From the NCBI GenBank assembly GCA_026122225.1, contig JANEZZ010002762.1, forward strand, positions 372,001-436,000: a stretch of 64,000 nucleotides of DNA, given 5' to 3'. A program made the translations under genes and the position numbers. Every line of letters begins with the position of its first letter. The stretch's first letter is position 1. Source of the stretch: Heloderma charlesbogerti (Eukaryota; Chordata; Lepidosauria; Squamata; Helodermatidae). The notes under the pieces were generated by a model, which searched no databases, was not told the origin of the DNA, and saw nothing but the letters and a program-made list of their open reading frames with translations. This document shows positions 22,180 to 32,972 of this stretch, piece after piece.

Positions 22180-24448
22180 TGTTAAGCAACACGTTTCTCT
22201 CCCCTGCGCCACACCAGCCCCGCCGGCGCTCGCCTTTCCTCGCGACCTCCTGACACGCGTGTTCAGCAACACGTTTCTCTCAGCCTGCGCCACACCAGCC
22301 CCGCCAGCGCTCGCCTTTCCTCGCGACCTCCTGACACGCGTGTTCAGCAACACGTTTCTCTCAGCCTGCACAACACCGGCCCCGCCGGCGCTCGCCTTTC
22401 CTCGGGACCTCCTGACACGCGTGTTCAGCAACACGTTTCTCTAAGCCTGCGCAACACCGGCCCCGCCGGCGCTCGCCTTTCCTCGCGACCTCCTGACACG
22501 CGTGTTCAGCGACACGTTTCTCTCAGCCTGCGCCACACCAGCCCCGATTGCGCTTTTCTCTCCTCGCGACCGCCGGACACGCGTGTTCAGCAAGACGTTT
22601 CTGTCACCCTGCGCAATACCAGCCCCGATTGCGCTTGTCTCTCCTCGCGACCGCCGGACACGCGTGTTCAGCAAGACGTTTCTCTCAGCCTGCGCAACAC
22701 CAGCCCCGCCGGCACTCGCCTTTCCTCGCGACCTCCTGACACGTGTGTTCAGTGACACGTTTCTCTCAGCCTGCGCCACACCAGCCCCGATTGCGCTTGT
22801 CTCTCCTCGCGACCGCCGTACACGCGTGTTCAGCAAGACGTTTCTCTCAGCCTGCGCAACACCAGCCCCGCCGGCGCTCGCCTTTCCTCGCGACCTCCTG
22901 ACACGCGTGTTCAGCGACACGTTTCTCTCAGCCTGCGCCACACCAGCCCCGATTGCGCTTGTCTCTCCTCGCGACCGCCGGACACGCGTGTTCAGCAAGA
23001 CGTTTTTGTCACCCTGCGCAACACCAGCCCCGATTGCACTTGTCTCTCCTCGCGACCGCCGGACACGCGTGTTCAGCAAGACGTTTCTCTCAGCCTGCGC
23101 AACACCAGCCCCGATTGCGCTTGTCTCTCCTCGCGACCGCCGGACATGCGTGTTCAGCAAGACGTTTCTCTCAGCCTGCGCAACACCAGCCCCGCCGGCG
23201 CTCGCCTTTCCTCGCGACCTCCTGACACGCGTGTTCAGCGACACGTTTCTCTCAGCCTGCGCCACACCAGCCCCGATTGCGCTTGTCTCTCCTCGTGACC
23301 GCCGGACACGCGTGTTCAGCAAGACGTTTCTCTCAGCCTGCGCAACACCAGCCCCGCCGGCGCTCGCCTTTCCTCGCGACCTCCTGACACGCGTGTTCAG
23401 CGACACGTTTCTCTCAGCCTGCGCCACACCAGCCCCGATTGCGCTTGTCTCTCCTCGCGACCGCCGGACACGCGTGTTCAGCAAGACGTTTCTCTCAGCC
23501 TGCGCAACACCAGCCCCGCTGGCGCTCGCCTTTCCTCGCGACCTCCTGACACGCGTGTTCAGCGACACGTTTCTCTCAGCCTGCGCCACACCAGCCCCGA
23601 TTGCGCTTGTCTCTCCTCGCGACCGCCGGACACGCGTGTTCAGCAAGACGTTTCTCTCACCCTGCGCAACACCAGCCCCGATTGCGCTTGTCTCTCCTCG
23701 AGACCGCCGGAAACGCGTGTTCAGCAAGACGTTTCTCTCAGCCTGCGCCACACCAGCCCCGATTGCGCTTGTCTCTCCTCGCGACCTCCGGACACGCGTG
23801 TTCAGCAAGACGTTTCTCTCAGCCTGCGCAACACCAGACCCGCCGGCGCTCGCCTTTCCTCGCGACCTCCTGACACGTGTGTTCAGCGACACGTTTCTCT
23901 CAGCCTGCGCCACACCAGCCCCGATTGCGCTTGTCTCTCCTCGCGACCGCCGGACACGCGTGTTCAGCAAGACGTTTCTCTCAGCCTGCGCAACACCAGC
24001 CCCGCCGGCGCTCGCCTTTCCTTGCGACCTCCTGACACGCGTGTTCAGCGACACGTTTCTCTCAGCCTGCGCCACACCAGCCCCGATTGCGCTTGTCTCT
24101 CCTCGCGACCGCCGGACACGCTTTTTCAGCAAGACGTTTCTCTCAGCCTGCGCAACACCAGCCCCGATTGCGCTTGTCTCTCCTCGCGACCGCCGGACAC
24201 GCGTGTTCAGCAAGATGTTTCTCTCAGCCTGCGCCACACCAGCACCGATTGCGCTTGTCTCTCCTCGCGACCGCCGGACACGCGTGTTCAGCAAGACGTT
24301 TCTCTCACCCTGCGCAACACCAGCCCCGATTGCGCTTGTCTCTCCTCGCGACCGCCGGACACCCGTGTTCAGCAAGACGTTTCTCTCAGCCTGCGCAACA
24401 CCAGCCCCGCCGGCGCTCGCCTTTCCTCGCGACCTCCTGACACGCGTG
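22180..24448. repeat. Array block duplicated from 16840-18866 (second copy)
   Basis: It is offset by 5338-5339 bp from the first copy on its left part and by 5582 bp on its right part. The step is explained by three extra units (243 bp, order B-A-B) near 23102-23344. One of these carries a private GGACATGCGTG change. Confidence 0.92.
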
Positions 24449-27399
24449 TTCAGCAACATGTTTCTCTAAGCCTGCGCAACACCGGCCCCGCCGGCGCTCG
24501 CCTTTCCTCGGGACCTCCTGACACGCGTGTTCAGCAACACGTTTCTCTCAGCCTGCGCCACACCAGCCCCGATTGCGCTTGTCTCTCCTCGCGACCGCCG
24601 GACACGCGTGTTCAGCAAGACGTTTCTCTCAGCCTGCGCAACACCAGCCCCGCCGGCGCTCGCCTTTCCTCGCGACCTCCTGACACGCGTGTTCAGCGAC
24701 ACGTTTCTCTCAGCCTGCGCCACACCAGCCCCGATTGCGCTTGTCTCTCCTCGCGACCGCCGGACACGCGTGTTCAGCAAGACGTTTCTCTCAGCCTGCG
24801 CAACACCAGCCCCGATTGCGCTTGTCTCTCCTCGCGACCGCCGGACACGCGTGTTCAGCAAGATGTTTCTCTCAGCCTGCGCCACACCAGCCCCGATTGC
24901 GCTTGTCTCTCCTCGCGACCGCCGGACACGCGTGTTCAGCAAGACGTTTCTCTCAGCCTGCGCCACACCAGCCCCGATTGCGCTTGTCTCTCCTCGCGAC
25001 CGCCGGACACGCGTGTTCAGCAAGACGTTTCTCTCAGCCTGCGCCACACCAGCCCCGATTGCGCTTGTCTCTCCTCGCGACCGCCGGACACGCGTGTTCA
25101 GCAAGACAGTTTCTCTCAGCCTGCGCAACACCAGCCCCGCCGGCGCTCGCCTTTCCTCGCGACCTCCTGACACGCGTGTTCAGCAACACGTTTCTCTCAC
25201 CCTGCGCCACACCAGCCCCGATTGCGCTTGTCTCTCCTCGCGACCGCCGACACGCGTGTTCAGCAAGACGTTCTCTCAGCCTGCGCAACACCAGCCCGAT
25301 TGCGCTTGTCTCTCCTCGCGACCACCGGACACGCGTGTTCAGCAAGACGTTTCTCTCAGCCTGCGCAACACCAGCCCCGCCGGCGCTCGCCTTTCCTCGC
25401 GACCTCCTGACACGCGTGTTCAGCGACACGTTTCTCTCAGCCTGCGCCACACCAGCCCCGATTGCGCTTGTCTCTCCTCGCGACCGCCGGACACGCGTGT
25501 TCAGCAAGACGTTTCTCTCACCCTGCGCAACACCAGCCCCGATTGCGCTTGTCTCTCCTCGCGACCGCCGGACACGCGTGTTCAGCAAGACATTTGTCTC
25601 AGCCTGCGCAACACCAGCCCCGATTGCGCTTGTCTCTCCTCGCGACCGCCGGACACGCGTGTTCAGCAAGATGTTTCTCTCAGCCTGCGCAACACCAGCC
25701 CCGCCGGCGCTCGCCTTTCCTCGCGACCTCCTGACACGCGTGTTCAGCGACACGTTTCTCTCAGACTGCGCCACACCAGCCCCGATTGCGCTTGTCTCTC
25801 CTCGCGACCGCCGGACACGCGTGTTCAGCAAGACGTTTCTCTCACCCTGTGCAACACCAGCCCCGCCGGCGCTCGCCTTTCCTCGCGACCTCGTGACACG
25901 CGTGTTAAGTAACAGGTTTCTCTCAGCCTGCGCAACACCAGCCCCGCCGGCGCTCGCCTTTCCTCGCGACCTCCTGACACGCGTGTTCAGCAACACGTTT
26001 CTCTCAGCCTGCGCAACACCAGCCCCGATTGCGCTTGTCTCTCCTCGCGACCGCCGGACACGCGTGTTCAGCAAGACGTTTCTCTCACCCTGCGCAACAC
26101 CAGCCCCGCCGGCGCTCGCCTTTCCTCGCGACCTCCTGACACACGTGTTCAGCAACACGTTTCTCTCACCCTGCGCCACACCAGCCCCGATTGCGCTTGT
26201 CTCTCCTCGCGACCGCCGGACACGCGTGTTCAGCAAGACGTTTCTCTCACCCTGCGCAACACCAGCCCCGCCGGCGCTCGCCTTTCCTCGCGACCTCCTG
26301 ACACGCGTGTTAAGCAACACGTTTCAGCCTGCGCAACACCAGCCCCACTGGTGCTCGCCTTTCCTCGCGACCTCCTGACACGCGTGTTCAGCAACACGTT
26401 TCTCTCACCCTGCGCCACACCAGCCCCGATTGCGCTTGTCTCTCATCGCGACCGCCGGACACGCGTGTTCAGCAAGACGTTTCTCTCAGCCTGCGCAACA
26501 CCAGCCCCGATTGCGCTTGTCTCTCCTCGCGACCGCCGGACACGCGTGTTCAGCAAGACGTTTCTCTCAGCCTGCGCAACACCAGCCCCGATTGCGCTTG
26601 TCTCTCCTCGCGACCGCCGGACACGCGTGTTCAGCAAGACGTTTCTCTCACCCTGCGCAACACCAGCCCCGCCGGCGCTCGCCTTTCCTCGCGACCTCCT
26701 GACACGCGTGTTAAGTAACACGTTTCTCTCAGCCTGCGCAACACCAGCCCCGCCGGCGCTCGCCTTTCCTCGCGACCTCCTGACACACGGGTTCAGCAAG
26801 ACGTTTCTCTCACCCTGCGCCACACCAGCCCCGATTGCGCTTGTCTCTCCTCGCGACCGCCGGACACGCGTGTTCAGCAAGACGTTTCTCTCAGCCTGCG
26901 CAACACCAGCCCCGCCGGCGCTCGCCTTTCCTCGCGACCACCGAACACGCGTTCTCAGCGACATGTTTCTCTCACCCTGCGCCACACCAGCCCCGATTGC
27001 GCTTGTCTCTCCTCGCGACCGCCAGACACGCGTGTTCAGCAAGACGTTTCTCTCAGCTTGCGCAACACCAGCCCCGCCGGCGCTCGCCTCTCCTCGCGAC
27101 CTCCTGACACGCGTGTTCAGCAACACGTTTCTCTCACCCTGCGCCACACCAGCCCCGATTGCGCTTGTCTCTCCTCCCGACTGCCGGACACTTGTGCTCA
27201 GCAACACTTTTCTCTCAGCCTGCACAATACCAGCCCCGCCGGCTCTCGCCTTTCCTCGCGACCTCCTGACACGCGTGTTCAGCAACATGTTTCTCTCACC
27301 CTGCGCCACACCAGCCCCGATTGCGCTTGTCTCTCCTCATGACCGCCGGACACGCCTGTTCAGCAAGACGTTTCTCTCACCCTGTGCAACACCAGCCCC

Positions 27400-28020
27400 G
27401 ATTGCGCTTGTCTTTCCTCACGACCGCCAGACACGCGTGTTCAGCAACACGTTTCTCTTACCCTTCACAATACCAGCCCCACCAACGCTTGCCTTTCCTC
27501 ACGACCGCCAGACACGCGTGTTCAGCAACACGTTTCTCTTACCCTGCACAATACCAGCCCCGCCGACGCTTGCCTTTCCTCACAACCGCCAGACACGCAT
27601 GTTCAGCAACACGTTTCTCTTATCCCTGCACAATACCATCCCCGCTTGCCCTTGTCTCTCCTCGCGACCGCCAGACACGCGTGTTCAGCAACACATTTCT
27701 CTTACTCCTGCACAATACCAGCTCCGCTGATGCTTGCCTTTCCTCATGACCACCAGACACGCGTGTTCAGCAACACGTTTCTCTTTTCTACACACACACC
27801 CCTGCGCAATAGCAGCCCCGCCGACGCTTGTCTTTCCTCACGACTGCCAGCATGTCTCTTCTCTGCCCTACCCTCCTAACAATACCAGCTTGTCCTTCGT
27901 CCACCAAACACACGTGTCCAGTGTTTCTCTTCTCTTTCCTACCCCCCACCCCCAGTACCATCCCCACCGAGACTTTTCCTTCCTCATGACTGCCAAACAC
28001 TCATTTTCGGCCTCTCTCCC
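27400..28020. repeat. Degenerate right edge of the 81-bp array
   Basis: The period slips from 81 to 82 and then becomes irregular. CpG positions are replaced by TG or CA (TCACGACCGCCAGACACG, CACAATACCAGCCCCACC). Past 27840 only pieces such as CATGACTGCCAAACACTC remain recognisable. Confidence 0.85.
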
Positions 28021-28242
28021 CCCAGTTTGCACCCCGTCTAACCACTATAACGGGGCTGGTGCAAAAGAGTCCTCTGCATCAGCCCGCATGAATGCGTGTT
28101 TCCAGGCGCCCTCGCACACGCCCGTGCCAATGTTCTCAGGATGGAGAGACACACAGACACGTGTGTGTACTTACTTCCCCACTCGGAGGTAGGTTGACAT
28201 TCTGCAGGAGCAGCTTTCTCCCTGCCCCTCCCTGCAGTGCCA

Positions 28243-28790
28243 TTATTATTATTATTATTTACATTTCTGTACCACCCCATAGCTGAAGCTGTCTGGGTGG
28301 TTTACAGAAGTTAAAGCATTAAGTACAATATAAAAATTTAAAAGCCATTTACATAAAACACACAGACAATATACACACAACAAATAACTAAAAATGACTT
28401 TGAACTGTCAAGGCGTAACTAAAGACGCATCCAGGACCAATTAAAACTCATCATGTGCTGCCAAATGCCTGGGAAAAGACAGAGGTCTTAACTGGCGCTG
28501 AACAGATAACAATGTTGGCGCCAGGAGGACCTCATCGGGGAGCTTGTTCCACAGATGGGGGCCATCACAGAGAAGGCCTGCTCCCTCCTTGCTGCCTTCC
28601 AAGCTTCCCTTGGAGAAGGCACTTGGAGGAGGACCTTAGATGCTGAACGTAGCATATGGGTAGGTTCATTTTGGGAGAGGCGTGCCATCAGGTATTGCGG
28701 TCCCACGCCGTGTAGGGCTTTGTCAGTTAAAACCAACACCTTGAATTGATCTCGGAAGCATATAGGTAGCCAGGCATTAAAACTGCTGTT
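28243..28790 (-). mobile_element. Non-LTR retrotransposon 3' region
   Basis: It begins with (ATT)n and TACATTTCTGTACCACCCC, and runs through GCTTGTTCCACAGATGGGG, GCCATCACAGAGAAGGCC and ACCAACACCTTGAATTG. The same layout recurs at 40855-41282 (CCACAGCAGAGAAGGCC). The clade (L2/CR1-like) is not resolved. Confidence 0.55.
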
Positions 28791-28799
28791 GTTTTATTG

Positions 28800-28935
28800 C
28801 AGGTGGTGGGCAGTGTGTGGCCCTCCAGATGTGCTTGGACTGCAACTCCCATCATTCCCAACCAGTATGGCCAGTGGTTAGAGGTGATGGCAGTTGTAGT
28901 CCAACAGCATCTGGAAGGCGACAGGCTGTACCCCT
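28800..28935. repeat. Palindromic MITE, ACTACAACTCCCA family (copy c)
   Basis: TGTGGCCCTCCAGATGTGC and GACTGCAACTCCCATCATTC return as GATGGCAGTTGTAGTCC and GCATCTGGAAGG. Confidence 0.7.
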
Positions 28936-29155
28936 GTTCTGCAAGCAGACATACGTAAGTATGCACAACTGTTGTGTACGCTGCCCAGGGAACTTCAGTT
29001 ACGGGGCTGTCCGAAAACATAAATAAAGAGCGCTTTCCTTAATTACTTAGTACTCTTCTCACCCACTCGCCTTAACCATTCTCATTTGCAGATTGTGATC
29101 CCCTCAGAGCAGCATTGTTTTGGAAGAATTCCAAAAGGATCCTGTATGTCGTGAA

Positions 29156-29642
29156 GAGCAACGTGTCGCTCTCCACATGTTCTGGACTGTAATTCCCACC
29201 AGCCCTAGGCAGCCCAGCCAATGCTGGGAGATTATCAGGACAGATAAAAGGAAGTCCTTTTTCACACAGCACAAAGTCAAACTATGGAATTCGCTACCAC
29301 AAAACGTAGTGATGGACACCAATTGGGATGGCTTTAGAAGGGGGATGGACAAATTTGTGGAGGAGAAGGCTATCCATGGCTATTAGTCCTGATGGCTATA
29401 TGCCAACTCCAGTATCAGAGGCAGTCTGCCGGTTGCTGGGGAACATGGGTGGGAGGGTGCTGTTGCACTCCTGCCCTGCTTGTGGGTTTCCCATGGGCAG
29501 CTCATAGGCCACTATGTGAACAAGATATTGGACTAAATGGACCCTTGGTCTGATCCGGCAGGGGTCCTCTTATATTTTTATGTTCTTATTATGGGAGCTG
29601 TAGTCCTTGCAACATCTGAAAGGCCACAAGTTGCCCACACGT
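29156..29642. repeat. Palindromic MITE (copy d) split by a CR1-like insertion
   Basis: The left arm is 29156-29237 (CTCCACATGTTCTGGACTG, AATTCCCACCAGCCC). The right arm is 29587-29642 (TGGGAGCTGTAGTCC, AACATCTGAAAGGCC). The bases between belong to another repeat. Confidence 0.65.
29238..29586 (-). mobile_element. CR1-like LINE 3' fragment
   Basis: On the minus strand it begins with AAGAACATAAAAATATAAG and reads CCGGATCAGACCAAGGGTCC. Further along come CCCACAAGCAGGGCAGGAG and a block ending TTTTATCTGTCCTGA. This arrangement is typical of a reptile CR1-like repeat. It is embedded in a palindromic MITE. Confidence 0.6.
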
Positions 29643-29721
29643 GCTTCAATGGTTCGCTATTTGGCAGTATAAATTGCAACGGTGGGGCGTGATCTTGATT
29701 GGACCCTTTACTCTCAGACTT

Positions 29722-29800
29722 CCCCATCCTGAGGATGGGGGATTATGGAAGTTGTAGTGCAACACATCTGGAGGGCCCCAGTTTGGGGAAAGCTGCACTA
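29722..29800. repeat. Partial palindromic MITE (copy e)
   Basis: Only the right half is clear: GGAAGTTGTAGTGCAACAC, ATCTGGAGGGCCCC, GTTTGGGGAAAGCTG. Confidence 0.5.
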
Positions 29801-29888
29801 CCACCACTACCCAAACTATGGTCCTGACCCAGACAAGGGGAGGGCTGCACTTACTTTACAGTAAAAAAAAATCTTTTGATTGGCCTCA

Positions 29889-29981
29889 TAGGGGCGCAAT
29901 CCTATGCCTATTGGCTGGGGAATGCAGGAGTTGTAAGACTTTTTTTTCTGTCTAAACAGGCATAGGATTGTGCCCTAAACG
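29889..29981. repeat. Short inverted MITE, CAATCCTATGC family
   Basis: GGCGCAATCCTATGCCTA on the left is matched by TAGGCATAGGATTGTGCCC (29962-29976 region) on the right. Confidence 0.6.
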
Positions 29982-32500
29982 TTTTACAGCAACATGGATT
30001 TGGGAAAGAAAAAGATTTAGCTGCTAGCAATATCTTTAAGGTAACGTGTGCTTTGGGTCCAAGGTGGGCTGTCTGCACCGAGAGAGAGCATCATGTAGGA
30101 ATTGTCTTTTAAGAATGTTTCTCTTTTTGAACTCACACCCTCATAGGCCCTGCCATCCATTCTTTCTTCATATGTTCCAGGGTTGATCCTGGACATTAAA
30201 AACACACTTTAGGGCTGCATCTTGTTCAGCCTTAGCGAGAATTAAGCTTTGGGTTTGGACAGGGGACATTTCTGGGCAGGTGCAGCTTCCCCACTTCTCT
30301 AGAGTAATGGGAGAAACAGCTTCATTTTATAGAATGCTTGCCGAGCGCCACTCACCTAGGGTCATTTGACTACCTGAAGCCAGGTACTCAAACTGGCCAG
30401 TATAGAAGGCCAATAGTGCTGTTGATCGTTCCCAGCTTTTTCCCTGCAGAGACACTCTCTCCCTGGCCAATTTTTGTGATTGGATAGGAGCCTTATAGAA
30501 TACATCTTTTTCAGTCAGGCCAACCCCGTGCCTACTCCAGGACACCATGCCAGTGTGACTGTTGAGCCAGGATGCTTGTACTGCATTTTATCTGACTCCT
30601 GTCATTGTTTCTGTCCTATCACCAAACTGCTGCCTTGGGTTTTGATCTAATTTGCTCCACTGATGGAATACACTGCACTTTTCTACCAGCCTAGTACGGG
30701 CCCTGCTGGCCCTACAATTACTAGCCCCCAGATACTTGCATGGGGAGAGCAGGGAGAAGATTTCTAACTGCTGGCCCAGGTAGGAATTCCTGGTAATTCT
30801 CCCTTTCTAAGACCCACAAGCTGTGCCTATCTTGAACCCTACAGCTCTATGGAGAAAAAGGAAATCAACTTTCCATCTCACTGTTTGCATTTTATTGCAG
30901 TTGGCAGCAATGAAATCTGCCTAGAAGTGGGTTGTTCAAAGTTGCACAACTGCAAGCTGGATTTGTTTATTTATTTACTCTACTTTTGAACCGCTCAATA
31001 ACCGAAGTACTCTGGACAGTGTACAATACAATACATTGCAGACAAGGCATACAAAAGGAGCTGGTCAGGAGGATGTGGCTAAAATGCAAGGATGTGGTGT
31101 CATTGTTGTAAAACACACACAGACACACACACACACAATGAATGAAGGTGCTCTGAAACTGATATTTAGTTCCAGCTGTACTCAAGGTAGCTCAGCAGTC
31201 TACACACTTGTCGATCAATCATAAATCAATCCGTTATGTACCCTTTTAAAGCAACTTTTCTGGAAGCTGATTCCCCTTGTAGCTATACTATCTTTCCCCC
31301 CAATCACACATTTTAAAATTGGAGTCGATTCAGGGAGGCCTCTTTCTGCTCACTATGCAAAGCTGGGTTCACTCACAAGAAGGATCATCTCGGTCCATCC
31401 TTAATTTGGATTCATAATATCCCAAGTGGTAGCTTAACTGCCCAATGCACATGTTGCACACTACACTCACTGCCACGACTGATACACTAGCCACAAAAGA
31501 GAAATAACCAGCAACAAAAGAATTCTTGTTTGAATGCTGGGAGAATGTGATTTCTCCACATCAACAGCACTAATATGGGTAAAGACATCTTGGTCCTCTG
31601 CAACAGTTGAATAACAATTGCACATTTATTGTGAAACAAAAATGGTCCCTGGAAAAAGGCTTTGCACAAAACTTTTAGGATTCAGTTGTGTTGCCGTGCC
31701 CATTTAATCTCTCGCTAGCTCTTTTTGTCTTTCCAGTGGTGCCTTGTCTTCTATATTTGCCTCTGCTGCTTGCTTTTATGGACTCCCAAGTGTTTTGAAA
31801 AACATCCGTGGTCCTCCTTTTTATGCACTGCTAACCTGCTGACTCACGGGCTAACATCAGGGAACTGCTCTCCACCTCCTTTGGGACCATGCCAACTTTT
31901 CCAGTCAGCAGAATTTAACACATTTCTCAACAATTGCAAACAATTATGCAGGACAAGCTGTCAATGTTTTTGAAAGCCCTCACCCACTCATTCCACTGCC
32001 CTTTTCAAAGTCATATGTTAAAGTTTAAAAGCCCTTGAAAGTTGAGCTGTACAAGAAGATAGGGAAGAGAGTTACTTGAGAGACACTTTGAACCCCTTTA
32101 ATCCCACCCACCAGAACATGGGAAATAAAAGGGCTCCTTGGAAGTAGAAGGTCTCCTCAAGGAGAGGGAACCTTTCAGGACCAGTAGGGCTGGAAGACTG
32201 GGCTAACCATTTTCACCCGAGTGGGGCTGGGGCTCTGAAGACCAGGCTACACCTGCCCTCCATTCGATCTGTCCACTGCTGGAACTACACAGGTGCTATG
32301 CTCTGTGTAAGCTAGCTGCCCATGTTTCTGATGCCCAGCTGCCAGCTTCACCTTGTTCCTGAGACTGCGCTTATCCCTTGGCTTCGATCAATAACGCTGC
32401 TAATAGACCAGGCTCAAGCAGAACCCATAGAAAACACACACAAAATAGCACAGACAGATGTTGGACCATTTCAAGACACGATCCACAGTGGGGCAATAAC

Positions 32501-32506
32501 TTTATT
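32501..32506 (-). terminator. Candidate polyadenylation signal for the CMKLR1-like gene
   Basis: AATAAA on the minus strand, about 470 bases past the stop codon. It is the nearest canonical hexamer I found; a further one lies at 31625-31630. Confidence 0.35.
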
Positions 32507-32619
32507 ATGGGCCAGCTGAAATGTCACAAAATAATGAGCAAGCTTTCAAAGAAAACATTCTTTGGAGCAGTCATATATAGAGTGGCCACTGCATGGCGCT
32601 CAAGCATTTTGTGCAGGCA

Positions 32620-32790
32620 AAAAAGGAAAGGAAAGGTTCCTCCTGTGCAAGCACTGGGTCATTGCTGACCCCTAGAGGGACGCCGCTTACGCTGGCGTTT
32701 TCATGGCAGACGGTAGCGGGGTGGTTTGCCATTGCCTTCCCCAGTCGTGACTACCTTTCCCCCCAGCAAGCTGGGTCCCCGTTTTGGTAA
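32620..32790 (+). mobile_element. Squamate interspersed repeat, possibly BovB-related
   Basis: Recognisable pieces are GTGCAAGCACTGGGTCATT, GGTTTGCCATTGCCTTCCCC and CCCCAGCAAGCTGGG, which recur in squamate genomes. The TGCCATTGCCTTC piece resembles BovB tails. The family was not tested. Confidence 0.4.
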
Positions 32791-32972
32791 AAAAGCTGCA
32801 TGCTGCAAATGTGACAGTTGTGAAGGTCAAACTCTGGTTTTTCTCTTGCAAGCCAACTGAAATCAAGCAACCCAATAAGGCTTGTTACATGGATGTACCT
32901 GTGCAAAACAAGGCCTGAACAAAAGCCCACAGTAGGTCATTTGGCAAAAAATTGTAGCCTATTCGCTACTGC

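Larger units (their letters stand above)
16337..28020. repeat. 81-bp CpG-rich minisatellite array, about 140 copies
   Basis: Period 81 bp over about 11.7 kb. Type A units contain CCGCCGGCGCTCGCCTTTCC, then TCGCGACCTCCTGACACGCG and GTTCAGCAACACG. Type B units contain CCGATTGCGCTTGTCTCTCC, then TCGCGACCGCCGGACACGCG and GTTCAGCAAGACG. Both share ACACGCGTGT and CAGCCTGCGCAACACCAGCC or its GCGCC variant. Each intact unit has about 10 CpGs. Blocks: 16337-17160 mainly A with 79-bp variants; 17160-19260 mixed A/B; 19260-22500 almost pure A; 22180-24448 a repeat of the 16840-18866 block; 24448-27400 mixed; 27400-28020 degenerate. No dispersed element interrupts it. The reading frames of up to 711 codons follow from a period divisible by three and are not supported as genes. 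Confidence 0.97.
28021..32972. other. Intergenic region between the array and the CMKLR1-like gene
   Basis: It contains a non-LTR tail (28243-28790), palindromic MITEs (28800, 29156/29587, 29722), a CR1-like fragment (29238-29586), a short inverted MITE (29889), a CA run (about 31108-31140) and a repeat at 32620-32790. I recognise no gene in 30000-32500. Part of the right side may be the receptor's 3' UTR. Confidence 0.65.

Noticed and set aside
16337..28020. CRISPR array or centromeric satellite
   Set aside because: The units are contiguous without spacers, so this is not CRISPR. The array is short, single-locus in view, very CpG-rich and lies between housekeeping genes, unlike a typical centromeric satellite.
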